Notes: generated from the sequence alone by a model not told the origin. Shown: positions 6,457 through 14,338, counted from the first letter of the stretch. The stretch: 14,950 bases of DNA from Candidatus Eiseniibacteriota bacterium (GCA_016867695.1 VGIY01000029.1:1-14950), one strand, 5' to 3'. Program-made: numbers and translations.

Positions 6457-7868
6457 CCCCGGGGGCCCGGCATGAAGTCGTCGCCGATGCGCGCGCGCGC
6501 CTCGAAGCGCGTGAACTCGCCGATGAAGACCAGCGGCACGATGTCGGTCGGGCCGTTGCGGTGCTTGCCGATGATCAGCTCGGCCAGGCCCTTCACCTCT
6601 TCCTTCTCCGGCTTGTACACTTCTTCCCGGTAGACGAACATGACCAGGTCGGCATCCTGTTCGATCGCTCCCGACTCGCGCAGGTCGGAGAGGATCGGCC
6701 TCTTGTTCTCGCGCGCCTCGACCGCGCGGGAGAGCTGCGAGCCGGCGATGACCGGGATCTCCAGCTCCTTGGCCAGCGCCTTCAGGCCTTGCGAGATCTG
6801 CGAGATCTCTTGCTGGCGGCTCTCCGCGTTGCCCAGACCCTGGGCGAGCTGCAAGTAGTCGACGAGCAGCAGTCCCAGCCCGTGGCGCGACTTCAGCCGG
6901 CGCGCCTTGGCGCGCATCTCCATCAGCCCGATCGCCGGGGTGTCGTCGATGAAGATCGGCGCCTCGCTCAGGTGCGCGGCGGCGTCGGTCAGCTTGGGCC
7001 ACTCGCTCTCCTTGAGGAACCCGGTGCGCAGGCGCTGGGCGGGGATGCGCGCCTGGGAGCAGAGAAAGCGCTGGACGACCTGCTCCTTCGACATCTCCAG
7101 GCTGAAGAGCCCGATCGGCAGGCGCTTCTTGATCGCCGCGTGCTCGGCCATGTTGAGCATCAGCGAGGTCTTGCCCATCGACGGGCGCCCGGCGATGATG
7201 ATCAGGTCGGACTTCTGGAAGCCCGCGGTCAGCCGATCGAGATCCTCGAAGCCGCTCTCCACGCCGGTCACCGAGCGCTTGTGCTCGTAGAGCTCCTCGA
7301 TGATCTCGAAGGTCGTCTTCAGGACGTCCTTGATCGGCAGGAACTCCTTCTTCAGCCGCGTCTGGCTGATCGTGAAGAGCATCTGCTCGGCCTGGTCGAG
7401 GATGGTCGACCAGGGCTTGGCCGCCTCGTAGCTCTTCTCGATGATCTCCCCGGCGGTCGAGATCATCCGGCGCAGGACCGCCTTCTCCAGCACCAGACGG
7501 GCGTAGTGGGCGACATTGGCGGCGGAGGAGACGCTGTCGAGGAGGCTCTGGAGGAAGGTCATCCCCCCGATCGCCTCCAGGTCGCCGCGGCGGCGCAGCT
7601 CCTCGGTGACGGTGATCAGGTCGACCGACTCGTTGCGCGCGCTCAAGGCGGCGATGGCCTGGAAGACGCGGCGGTGCGCGCCGCGGTAGAAGGCGTGCTC
7701 GTCCAGGATCTCCTCGACGCGGTCGATGGCCGCCGGGTCGAGGAGCATGGAGGCAAGCACCGCCTGCTCGGCCTCGAGGTTCTGCGGCGGCACCTTGCCC
7801 GGCAGGCCGGCGCCCTCGCGCTCGGCGCGGCGCGCGCTGCGGTCGAAGGTCGTCTCTGCGGATTCCAT
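6453..7868 (-). CDS. dnaB: Replicative DNA helicase DnaB
   Basis: DnaB is the hexameric ring helicase that unwinds DNA ahead of the replisome using ATP and binds primase through its N-terminal domain. The protein has 471 residues, a normal length. The N-terminal domain begins PPQNLEAEQAVLASMLLD (residues 27-44). The RecA-like core has Walker A AGRPSMGKTS (226-235), the GLFSLEMS segment (253-260), Walker B LLLVDYLQL (333-341), SQLSRAVE (377-384) and DLRESGAIEQDAD (395-407). There is no intein. ATG 7868 has a GGGGGAG upstream. It lies 44 nt after udg and overlaps the M14 gene by 4 nt, within the long reverse-strand operon. An initiator and loader are not in view. Confidence 0.97.
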   Translation of the reverse strand: MESAETTFDRSARRAEREGAGLPGKVPPQNLEAEQAVLASMLLDPAAIDRVEEILDEHAFYRGAHRRVFQAIAALSARNESVDLITVTEELRRRGDLEAIGGMTFLQSLLDSVSSAANVAHYARLVLEKAVLRRMISTAGEIIEKSYEAAKPWSTILDQAEQMLFTISQTRLKKEFLPIKDVLKTTFEIIEELYEHKRSVTGVESGFEDLDRLTAGFQKSDLIIIAGRPSMGKTSLMLNMAEHAAIKKRLPIGLFSLEMSKEQVVQRFLCSQARIPAQRLRTGFLKESEWPKLTDAAAHLSEAPIFIDDTPAIGLMEMRAKARRLKSRHGLGLLLVDYLQLAQGLGNAESRQQEISQISQGLKALAKELEIPVIAGSQLSRAVEARENKRPILSDLRESGAIEQDADLVMFVYREEVYKPEKEEVKGLAELIIGKHRNGPTDIVPLVFIGEFTRFEARARIGDDFMPGPRG

Positions 7869-7912
7869 GGCGGGACTCCCCCGGGCGTGAGGCCGCGCTC
7901 GCGCGCCGGCTG

Positions 7913-8974
7913 TCAGGAGAAGAGGTCGCCGCTGCGCGGAGCGGGCGGCTTCGCCTGCGCGACGGGCGCCGCGGCGACGGCCGGCCCGGCCGTGGCGGCG
8001 CCCTCGTCGAGGATCCGGCGCAGGACCTGGACGTCTTCCCAGACGACGCGCTTCATCCCGGGGCTGCGCAGCAGGAAGGCCGGATGGTAGGTCGGCAGCA
8101 CCGGGACGCCATTATACATGAAGACCTTGCCGCGCAGCTTGCCGATCGGCGCCTTGGTCTCCAGCAGCAACTGCGCCGCGGCGAGGCCGAGCGCGCAGAT
8201 GGCTCGCGGCTTGATGATCTCGAGCTGCCGCTGCAGGTAGGGCCGGCAGGCTTCCGTCTCCTCGGGGAGGGGCGCGCGGTTGCCCGGCGGGCGGCACTTG
8301 ACCACGTTGCAGATGTAGACGTCGGCGCGGTCGAGACCGATGGCGGCGATGATCTTCGTCAGCAGCTGGCCCGCTCGGCCGACGAAGGCCTCGCCCTGGG
8401 CGTCCTCGTCCGCCCCGGGACCCTCGCCGACGAAGACGAGGGGAACCCGGCCCGAGCCGGAGTTGAAGACGACGTTCGTGCGCTCCTTGCTCAGCGCGCA
8501 ACGGACGCAGCCGCGCGCCTCCCGCTCGACCGCGGCCAGCTGCGCCTCCCAGTCGGGGTCCCGTCCCTCCGCGGCTGGTGGCGGCCCGAATCGGGGCAGG
8601 GACTTCGCCGGCCGGGGAGCCGGGGGCGCTGCCGCGGCGCCGGGATGGGCCTTCGCGGAAGCTGGCGGCGGCGCGGGAACGACCCTCGCCGGGGGCGACT
8701 CCGGGGGCGTCCGTCCCGCGGCGGCCAGCGGGGGCGGACCTGCCGGCGAAGCCTGGATCGCCGGCGCATCCGACCAGGCTCCCGTCGCCGTCGTCCCGGC
8801 GCTGCCCTCATCGCCGGAGGGCCGGGCCGGCGCGGCGGCGGGTGCCGGCAGCGTATGGCCCAGGAACTCGCGCGCCTCGCGGTTCCAGTCCTCGTCGCTC
8901 CAGAACCTGATCCCGCGGGCGATCTCGCCCTCGAGCTGCTCGGCGATCTCCCGCAGGACCTCGAGCCTATCCAT
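7913..8974 (-). CDS. udg: Family 4 (iron-sulfur) uracil-DNA glycosylase
   Basis: The enzyme removes uracil from DNA and starts base-excision repair. Family 4 marks are clear: VFVGEGPGADED (residues 180-191), FVGRAGQLL (197-205), NVVKCRPPGNRAP (223-235) and TYHPAFLLR (295-303). Four cysteines suit the 4Fe-4S cluster: C156 and C159 (CVRC), C227 and C243. The catalytic domain starts only near residue 140. Before it come a helical stretch of about 40 residues and a linker of about 95 residues rich in Pro and Ala, making the protein (353 residues) longer than a minimal family member of about 200. It ends in SGDLFS after another Ala/Pro tail. ATG 8974 overlaps the coaBC stop by 8 nt. ATG 8998 is an alternative that would overlap further. 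Confidence 0.92.
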   Translation of the reverse strand: MDRLEVLREIAEQLEGEIARGIRFWSDEDWNREAREFLGHTLPAPAAAPARPSGDEGSAGTTATGAWSDAPAIQASPAGPPPLAAAGRTPPESPPARVVPAPPPASAKAHPGAAAAPPAPRPAKSLPRFGPPPAAEGRDPDWEAQLAAVEREARGCVRCALSKERTNVVFNSGSGRVPLVFVGEGPGADEDAQGEAFVGRAGQLLTKIIAAIGLDRADVYICNVVKCRPPGNRAPLPEETEACRPYLQRQLEIIKPRAICALGLAAAQLLLETKAPIGKLRGKVFMYNGVPVLPTYHPAFLLRSPGMKRVVWEDVQVLRRILDEGAATAGPAVAAAPVAQAKPPAPRSGDLFS

Positions 8975-10214
8975 GCGTCCGCCCGCCGGCGGCCGCATGG
9001 TCGCGCAGCGCTTCGGCGCGCTCGACGATCTCCATCGCGGCGGCGTACTTGGTCATCACCTCGGCGCGCTCAATGCGGCCGTCCCGGTAGAGGAAGGAGG
9101 GCTGCGTCGTCTCGCCGCCGAAGGCGGAGTCGGAACGCGTCGGATCGTTGAGCACGATCATGTCGACGCCCTTTGCCCGCAGCTTGGCTCGCGCCCGCTC
9201 CTCGCCCCCGTCGCCGATCTCGAGGGCGAAGCCGACGGTCACCTGACCGCGCGCCGCCCGCGCCGGGGCGACCGAGGCGAGGATGTCCGTATTGGGGACG
9301 AGTGGGATCTGCAGCGCCGCCGATCCCGAGGGGATCTTGGCCGCCTCGCGTCGCGCCGGTCGGTAATCGGCGACGGCGGCGGCCATGACCAGCACATCCG
9401 CGCGCGGCTCGGCCTCCGCCACCGCCCGGGCCATCTCCTCCGCGCTGGCGACGTCGAAGCGCTCGACGCCGATCGGGTGGGGGCAGCGCAGCGGGCCGGC
9501 GATCAGCGTCACCCGGTGCCCGCGATCGCGGGCCGCCTCGGCCAGGCGCGCGCCCATGACGCCGCTCGAGCGGTTGGTCAGCACGCGCACCGGATCGATC
9601 TCCTCCTCGGTCGGGCCCGCGGTCACGAGCACGCGCAGCCCGTCGAGACGGGCGAGCAGCATGCGCGCGACGCGGTCGGCGATCGCCTCGGGCTGGGCCA
9701 TCCGCCCCGCGCCCGTCTCGCCGCAGGCCAGGTCCCCCGCCTCGGGACCGACGAAGTGGTGTCCCAGCTCCCGCAGCGCGGCGACATTGCGCTGCGTGAC
9801 GGGGTTCTCCCACATGCGCACGTTCATCGCCGGGGCGAAGATCACCGGACAGGCGGCGGCCATGATCGCCGTCGAGAGCAGGTCGTCGGCGATGCCGCCG
9901 GCCGTCTTGCCGAGGATGTTGGCCGTGGCCGGCGCGACCAGCAGGAGATCGGGCTCGCGGCCGAGGTCGAGGTGATCGATGCCCGCCTGCAGCAGCTCCG
10001 CCGGCCGCCACATGCGCAGCGCCACCGGACTTCCGGAGAGCGTCGCCAGCGCGTGGGGAGACATCAGGCGGGCGCCCGAGCGGGTCATCACGACCCGCAC
10101 CTGCACGCCGAGGCCCGTCAGCCGGCGGACGATGTCGGCCGCCTTGTAGGCGGCGATGCTGCCGGTGACGCCGAGCGTGACCCGACAGTCGGCGAGAGTC
10201 CGCCGGGAGGCCAT
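8967..10214 (-). CDS. coaBC: Bifunctional phosphopantothenoylcysteine decarboxylase / phosphopantothenate-cysteine ligase
   Basis: This two-domain enzyme of coenzyme A synthesis joins cysteine to 4'-phosphopantothenate (CoaB) and decarboxylates the product to 4'-phosphopantetheine (CoaC, FMN-dependent). The protein has 415 residues, normal for the family. The CoaC half shows GVTGSIAAYKA (15-25), catalytic H81 in HLDLGR, the PAMNVRMW motif (128-135) and active-site C164 in ACGETGAGRM. The CoaB half starts near 193 with VLVTAGPTEEEIDPVR, then has TNRSSGVMG (213-221), AAAVADYRP (278-286) and LNDPTRSDSAFG (355-366). ATG 10214 has GGAG 8 nt upstream and lies 14 nt after rpoZ. It overlaps udg by 8 nt. 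The rpoZ-coaBC order is a conserved bacterial arrangement. Confidence 0.96.
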   Translation of the reverse strand: MASRRTLADCRVTLGVTGSIAAYKAADIVRRLTGLGVQVRVVMTRSGARLMSPHALATLSGSPVALRMWRPAELLQAGIDHLDLGREPDLLLVAPATANILGKTAGGIADDLLSTAIMAAACPVIFAPAMNVRMWENPVTQRNVAALRELGHHFVGPEAGDLACGETGAGRMAQPEAIADRVARMLLARLDGLRVLVTAGPTEEEIDPVRVLTNRSSGVMGARLAEAARDRGHRVTLIAGPLRCPHPIGVERFDVASAEEMARAVAEAEPRADVLVMAAAVADYRPARREAAKIPSGSAALQIPLVPNTDILASVAPARAARGQVTVGFALEIGDGGEERARAKLRAKGVDMIVLNDPTRSDSAFGGETTQPSFLYRDGRIERAEVMTKYAAAMEIVERAEALRDHAAAGGRTHG

Positions 10215-10228
10215 CGATCCGCTCCGTG

Positions 10229-10591
10229 CTACTCGGTGTCGGCGGGGCTGTCGGGCTCATCCGGCGTGGACAGCGGGATGAGCGGCGGATTGCTGAACAG
10301 CGAGTCGGGCGACTCGGTCAACGGCATCAGCGGCCGGCCGCGCGGCGCGGCGGCCCGGGTCGTCACCACGGCCTTGACCTTGCCCTCGCTCACGCGCTTG
10401 AGCGCCTCGAGGGTCACCTTGCGGCTGATCTTGGTGCCCTTGCGACGGCTCTCCTCGTTCAGCCGGCTCGCCTCCGCGGCGGCCATCATGATCATCTCGT
10501 ACTTGCTCCGCGGCTCGAGGATCTCCTCCTCGGTCCGCCCCGCGGCCGCCGCCGCGGCTTCCGCGTCCGGAGCGTTCTTCTCGTCGACCAT
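10229..10591 (-). CDS. rpoZ: DNA-directed RNA polymerase omega subunit
   Basis: Omega is a small RNA polymerase subunit that helps the beta' subunit fold and join the enzyme. In proteobacteria it also forms part of a ppGpp site. The 120-residue protein carries the family core SKYEMIMMAAAEASRLNE (29-46) and then VTLEALKRVSEGKVKAV (59-75). Ahead of it is an acidic, Ala-rich N-terminus. Behind it is a proline- and acid-rich tail of about 40 residues (ESPDSLF, IPLSTPDEPDSPADTE) with no evident fold. ATG 10591 is supported by a strong AAGGAG 8 nt upstream, although the frame is open much further back through unrelated sequence. The position between gmk and coaBC agrees with the assignment. Confidence 0.93.
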   Translation of the reverse strand: MVDEKNAPDAEAAAAAAGRTEEEILEPRSKYEMIMMAAAEASRLNEESRRKGTKISRKVTLEALKRVSEGKVKAVVTTRAAAPRGRPLMPLTESPDSLFSNPPLIPLSTPDEPDSPADTE

Positions 10592-10710
10592 GTCTGTTCT
10601 CCTTGCCGGCGATCCGGCCGTGGAATCCCGCATCGCGGCGCGCCCGCCCCGTCGCCCGGGCGCGCGGCGCGCTCGCGGCTCCGCCGCCGGTCGCCGGCCG
10701 CGCGCCGTCC

Positions 10711-11328
10711 CTACGGCTCCGACGGCATCACCAGGCCGCGCGCCGTCCGGCTCGTTTCGGCATGCACGATCTCGAGCAGCCGGTTGGCGCAGGTCCGGAT
10801 GTCGTCGTTGACGACGACGTAGTCGTACTGCCGGGCGACGGCCATCTCGGCCAGCGCGTTGCGCATCCGCAGCGCGACCTCCTCCTCGCTGTCGGTGCCC
10901 CGCCCGCGCAGGCGCTCCTCGAGCGCCTCCATCGAGGGGGGCAGCAGGAAGATGAGCACCGCCTCCTGGTGGGCCTGGCGGATCGCCAGGCCTCCCTGCA
11001 CGTCCACGTTGCAGACCACCCACTTGCCCTTGCGCAGGGCCTCGTGGACGCTCGCCTTCGGGACGCCGTACCAGTGATCGTGCACGCGGGCGAACTCGAC
11101 GAACTGGCCCGCCTCGCGCTTGGCGGCGAACTCCTCCTGGCTCAGGAAGAGGTAGTGGACCCCCTCCACCTCGCCCTTGCGCGCCGGCCGCGTCGTGGCC
11201 GTCAGCGCGCGCACGAGACGGCCGTCGATCGCCAGCAGGCGCTCGACGACGACGGTCTTGCCGGTCCCGGACGGGGCCGAGACGACGACCGGGAACGGCC
11301 TCTCGATCAGTCGGCAGCACTCCGTCAC
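10711..11328 (-). CDS. gmk: Guanylate kinase
   Basis: Guanylate kinase phosphorylates GMP (or dGMP) to GDP using ATP, a required step in making GTP and dGTP. The protein has 205 residues, normal for bacteria. It shows the P-loop SAPSGTGKT (17-25), the GMP-binding TATTRPARKGEVEGVHY (43-59), EFARVHDHWYGVPK (78-91) and the LPPSMEALEERLRGRGTDSEE lid region around 128-148. The start is GTG 11328, supported by AGGGGGG about 7 nt upstream. It follows yicC by 42 nt and precedes rpoZ by 119 nt, an unusually long gap for this operon that holds only very GC-rich sequence and the rpoZ ribosome binding site. Confidence 0.96.
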   Translation of the reverse strand: MTECCRLIERPFPVVVSAPSGTGKTVVVERLLAIDGRLVRALTATTRPARKGEVEGVHYLFLSQEEFAAKREAGQFVEFARVHDHWYGVPKASVHEALRKGKWVVCNVDVQGGLAIRQAHQEAVLIFLLPPSMEALEERLRGRGTDSEEEVALRMRNALAEMAVARQYDYVVVNDDIRTCANRLLEIVHAETSRTARGLVMPSEP

Positions 11329-11370
11329 GAGGCGCCCCCCTGCGGAGTCCGCGGGCCGCGCGACCGCGGC

Positions 11371-12249
11371 TCACTCCACGTTCTGAACCTGCTGGCGGAT
11401 CTTCTCGATCTCTTCGCGCACGAAGAGCAGGTCCCTCATCGCGTCGAGGCCCTGGCACTTCGAGGCGATCGTGTTCGCCTCGCGGTTCATCTCCTGCAAC
11501 AGGAAGTTCAGCCTCCGGCCCGCCGGCTCGGGGTCCTCGAAGGCCTCGGCGAACTGGTCCAGATGCGACCGCAGCCGGACGCACTCCTCGGTGATGTCGG
11601 TCCGGTCCGCGAAGAGGGCCATCTCGGCCTCGAGGCGGAAGCGGTTGTACTCGGCATCCTCCACGATCTGCGCCAGCCGCTCGCGCAGCCGCTCGCGCAC
11701 CCGCGCCACGACCTTGGGGCTCAGCGCTTCGATCCGCTCCGTCGCCGCGCGCAGCGCCTCGATCCGGCCGGCCAGATCCCGCGCCAGCGCGTCGCCCTCG
11801 CGCTTGCGGCTCGCCTCGTAGCTCTCCAGGGCCCGGGCCAGCGGCTCCTCGACCAGCGCCCAGGCGGCCTCCTCGGCCAGCTCCGGCTCGTCCCGCAGGA
11901 GGATGTCGGGCAGCCCGAGCAGCACTCCCGGGTCCGGATCGCCCTGTAGCCCGAAGCGGTCCTTCAGTCGCCGGAAGGCCTCGATGTAGCGCTCGGCCGC
12001 CTCCTCGTTGAGCCGCAGGGGAGGCGCGCCCGTGTCCTCGCCATCCATCGTGACCGCGACATGGACCTTGCCGCGGGAGATCCGGCCCTGGAGACGCTCC
12101 CGGATCCGGTTCTCGAGGGAGGCCAGGCGCCGCGGAAGCCGGCTGCCGAGCTCCAGGAAACGGTGGTTGACCGACCGGATCTCCACGGCCACGCGGGGCC
12201 CGTCGTCGAGGCGTTCCCCACGGCCGAAACCGGTCATCGAGCGAACCAT
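11371..12249 (-). CDS. yicC: YicC/YloC family endoribonuclease
   Basis: YicC-family proteins are metal-dependent endoribonucleases; the E. coli member takes part in turnover of a small RNA. The 292-residue length is standard. The N-terminal domain opens with MVRSMTGFGRGE and includes EIRSVNHRFLELGSRLPR (residues 23-40). The C-terminal part has the conserved ALFADRTDITEECVRLRSHL (210-229) and GRRLNFLLQEMNREANTI (243-260), and closes with KIRQQVQNVE. ATG 12249 has a strong GGGGAGGT 3 nt upstream and matches the usual family start. It is the first gene of the seven-gene reverse operon, and a promoter lies about 30 nt upstream. Confidence 0.95.
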   Translation of the reverse strand: MVRSMTGFGRGERLDDGPRVAVEIRSVNHRFLELGSRLPRRLASLENRIRERLQGRISRGKVHVAVTMDGEDTGAPPLRLNEEAAERYIEAFRRLKDRFGLQGDPDPGVLLGLPDILLRDEPELAEEAAWALVEEPLARALESYEASRKREGDALARDLAGRIEALRAATERIEALSPKVVARVRERLRERLAQIVEDAEYNRFRLEAEMALFADRTDITEECVRLRSHLDQFAEAFEDPEPAGRRLNFLLQEMNREANTIASKCQGLDAMRDLLFVREEIEKIRQQVQNVE

Positions 12250-12568
12250 GGGACCTCCCCGGGCGCGAAACCTCCGGAGAGTACGCCAGCGTCCGGCCGG
12301 GTGTCAACGCGCCTGCCGCTTGCGGTTGGAACCGGGGCGCCGGCGCACGGTCCCCCGGGCGCCAAGCGGATCGTTCCGGGCTGTGGCCCGCTGGAGCGGG
12401 ATGGGCTACAATGCCAACGCCATACGGGGTCGGACCGCGGGGCGGCGGAGGGCGCCGCGGCGGGCTTCCGAGCCGCGGCCCGGGAAGAGGCGCGCCAAGC
12501 GGTGGGTGGCTCCGAATCGGCCCGTCGCAACGGGCTTGCGGAGTCGCAGCTCGGTGGAGGGGAAGGGA
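12250..12568. other. 319-nt divergent intergenic region
   Basis: This region separates the reverse yicC operon from the forward membrane-protein genes. It holds the yicC promoter (12278-12307) and a lone TACAAT at 12407-12412, which could be a forward -10 box but lacks a good -35. Close to the forward gene is a compound hairpin at 12510-12542, with outer arms CTCCG/CGGAG and inner arms GCCCGT/ACGGGC. No small gene is supported. Confidence 0.5.
12278..12307 (-). promoter_or_regulatory. Sigma70-type promoter of the yicC operon
   Basis: On the reverse strand a perfect TTGACA (12307-12302) is followed after 18 nt by TACTCT (12283-12278), which matches the -10 consensus at three of six positions, including the important first two and the last. 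Transcription would start near 12270, leaving a short leader of about 20 nt that carries the GGGGAGG ribosome binding site of yicC. The placement makes this the likely promoter for the whole downstream operon. Confidence 0.55.
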
Positions 12569-13372
12569 TTGAAGAAGATCAAGGTCACCAGGACGACGAA
12601 GGCCAAGCTCCCCTGGTACGAGCGACCGGTACTCCTCTTCACGGCCATCGGCGCCGCCCTGCTCGTGCTCGGCGTGGTCATGGCCTGGCTGAGCGGCATG
12701 GCCCGTGAAAAGGCGCTGCAGGCGGATCAGGTGAGCGCGACCGCGCCCGCGGCAGCGGAAGCCGCCCTCGATCCCGGCTCGGTGCTCGAAGCCGGCGCGC
12801 CCCTGCCCAGGCCGCCCGAGGGCGGGCTCGTGCCTCCCATCCGGGTACGACTGCGGGCCGAGGGGGAGCAGGCGCGGGCTTCCCTGCGCGCGGCGCTGGC
12901 GTCGGACGGAGATGTATCCGCCATTCCGGCATTGGGTTATGTTGACACTCGCAGCCTCTCCCGACTCGGCGCCCAGACCGCGGGAGCGGACTGGGAAGCG
13001 CTCCCGCTGTCCGAGCAGCAACGGACCTGGTGCGACTTCGAGCTGGCCCGCGGCCCGGGCGGGGGAGTCTACCTGCTCGGATTCGTGGCCCTGGATGTCG
13101 CCGGAGCCCTCGGAGAACTCGCCCCCGACTTCGCCTGGCCTCCGCCCGATACAAGCGCCTCGGCCCCGAAGTGGCAGTTCTGGAAGAAGAAGGAAGCCGA
13201 GACCCGCCTCCGCCTCCGGCAAGGCTCACGCATCGAGCTCTATCCCGACCTGAATCCTGGGGCGGAGTTCCTGGTGGCGATACCCGCCGCACGGCTCGCC
13301 CCGCTGGGAGCCCGCAGCGCCCACACGGGGTTGGCAACGCCGATGGAGGTTCTCGAGGTCGAGCTTCGCTAG
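12569..13372 (+). CDS. Unrecognised single-pass membrane protein
   Basis: This 267-residue protein has a short basic cytoplasmic N-terminus (MKKIKVTRTTKAKLPWYE), one clear membrane segment at about 20-41 (VLLFTAIGAALLVLGVVMAWL) and a soluble domain presumably outside the cytoplasm. An Ala/Pro-rich linker (55-90) leads to that domain. Notable pieces are WCDFELARGPGGGVYLLGFV (154-172), a basic-aromatic KWQFWKKKE (201-209) and a closing IELYPDLNPGAEFLVAIP segment. It resembles no family I can name. The start is TTG 12569, chosen because GGAGGGGAAGGGA runs straight up to it; GTG 12554 is an alternative. It is the first gene of a forward group with a small membrane protein and purN, 70 nt ahead of the former. 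Its codon use is like its neighbours'. Confidence 0.65.
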   Translation: MKKIKVTRTTKAKLPWYERPVLLFTAIGAALLVLGVVMAWLSGMAREKALQADQVSATAPAAAEAALDPGSVLEAGAPLPRPPEGGLVPPIRVRLRAEGEQARASLRAALASDGDVSAIPALGYVDTRSLSRLGAQTAGADWEALPLSEQQRTWCDFELARGPGGGVYLLGFVALDVAGALGELAPDFAWPPPDTSASAPKWQFWKKKEAETRLRLRQGSRIELYPDLNPGAEFLVAIPAARLAPLGARSAHTGLATPMEVLEVELR

Positions 13373-13442
13373 GGCGCCGAGCGCCGGGTGCGCGGGCGCT
13401 GGCGAGGTCCCGGGCCCCAAGCGCGGGGAGGAGGATCAGGTC

Positions 13443-13718
13443 ATGGCGCCTTTCGCTCTCTTCCTGCTCGCCGGCGTTCTGCTGGTATGGCTCTACCTGC
13501 GGCGCCTGGCCGGCCGCCGCCGGCTGCACGGCCGCGACCTCTGGCAGTCGAGCGTGCGCCACCTGCGCCGCCGCCACTGGCAGGGGGCGCGCACCTGGTC
13601 CGAACGACGGCGCCGCCAGAAGGACTACGCGACGGGCTGGAAGATCGCTCCGCGCTTCCTGGAGCAGGAACCGGAGGGGTCCGCGCCTCCGGCTCCGGAC
13701 GAGGAGGACCGCCGGTGA
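13443..13718 (+). CDS. Small basic membrane protein, unrecognised
   Basis: This 91-residue protein begins with one hydrophobic segment (APFALFLLAGVLLVWLYL, residues 2-19). An Arg-rich stretch follows (about 20-60, with RRLAGRRRLHGRD and RRRHW), which would place the remainder in the cytoplasm, and the end is acidic and Pro/Glu-rich. ATG 13443 has a strong GGAGGAGG upstream. The stop overlaps the purN start in a GTGA, so the two are probably translated together. No motif gives a function. It could be a membrane anchor or scaffold. Its ribosome binding site and tight junction with purN argue that it is a real gene. Confidence 0.65.
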   Translation: MAPFALFLLAGVLLVWLYLRRLAGRRRLHGRDLWQSSVRHLRRRHWQGARTWSERRRRQKDYATGWKIAPRFLEQEPEGSAPPAPDEEDRR

Positions 13719-14338
13719 AGGCGCGCCTGGCCGCCTTCTGCTCGCACGGCGGATCGAACTTCGCCGCCATCGCCGACGCCGCGCTGCGCGGCGAGATCCC
13801 CATCGACGTCGCCTTGATGATCCACAACAACGCCAGGGCGGGCGCCGCGGCAAGGGCCGCGGAGCGCGGGATCGCGGCCGCCTGGGTCCCCCGCGGAGGC
13901 TTCCCCGACGACGGCGCCTACGAGGCGCGGCTGCAGGAGCTCCTCGACGAGCACGCCATCGAGTACATCGCCCTGGCCGGCTTCATGCAGCTCATCCCGC
14001 GCTCGGTCGTGCGCCGCTACTCCGGGCGCATGACCAACATCCACCCCGCGCTGTTGCCGCTCTTCGGCGGGCGGGGCTTCTACGGCAGCCGCGTCCACGA
14101 GGCGGTCTTCGCCGCCGGCATGAAGGTCTCGGGTCCAACGGTGCACCTGGTCGACGAGGAGTACGATTGCGGGCCGATCCTGGCTCAGCGGGCGGTCTCG
14201 ATCGAGGACTGCCGCACGCCGGGGGAGATCGCGGCGCGCGTGCTCGTCGAGGAGCACCGGCTCTATCCCGAGACGCTGGGCCGGCTGGTACGCGGTCTGT
14301 ACAGGATCGAGGGGGGGCGCGCGGTCCTGGCCGTGTGA
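13715..14338 (+). CDS. purN: Phosphoribosylglycinamide formyltransferase (GART)
   Basis: PurN transfers a formyl group from 10-formyltetrahydrofolate to glycinamide ribonucleotide, the third step of purine synthesis. The 207-residue length is normal. The catalytic triad is in place: N108 and H110 in NIHPALLP, and D151 in VDEEYDCGP. The phosphate-binding loop near the start reads SHGGSNFAA, a variant of the usual GxGSNxxA. The LAGFMQLIP (87-95) and KVSGPTVHLVDEE (137-149) segments are typical. The start is GTG 13715, overlapping the preceding stop by 4 nt, with GAGGAGG upstream. The longer open frame reaching back to 13388 is not supported. No other purine genes are in view, so the pathway must be encoded elsewhere or the neighbours have been lost. 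Confidence 0.95.
   Translation: MKARLAAFCSHGGSNFAAIADAALRGEIPIDVALMIHNNARAGAAARAAERGIAAAWVPRGGFPDDGAYEARLQELLDEHAIEYIALAGFMQLIPRSVVRRYSGRMTNIHPALLPLFGGRGFYGSRVHEAVFAAGMKVSGPTVHLVDEEYDCGPILAQRAVSIEDCRTPGEIAARVLVEEHRLYPETLGRLVRGLYRIEGGRAVLAV

Noticed and set aside
5092..8090. Two forward open frames of over 500 codons each
   Set aside because: They are antisense to the M14 gene and dnaB, and their compositions are typical of shadow frames in GC-rich DNA.
8340..10811. An 823-codon forward open frame
   Set aside because: It is antisense to udg, coaBC and rpoZ, all of which have clear family motifs on the other strand. The forward translation is Arg/Ala/Gly-rich without domains.
12008..12568. 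A longer N-terminus for the unknown membrane protein
   Set aside because: The added part is antisense to yicC and crosses its promoter. The strong ribosome binding site just before TTG 12569 fits a start next to the membrane segment.
10229..13222. A 997-codon open frame on the reverse strand
   Set aside because: Only its last 120 codons are rpoZ. The rest is an out-of-frame reading over gmk and yicC and antisense to the forward membrane-protein gene, kept open by the high GC content.
13388..13714. An N-terminal extension of PurN
   Set aside because: It overlaps the small membrane gene in another frame. Known PurN proteins begin right at the GTG-encoded KARLAAF position.
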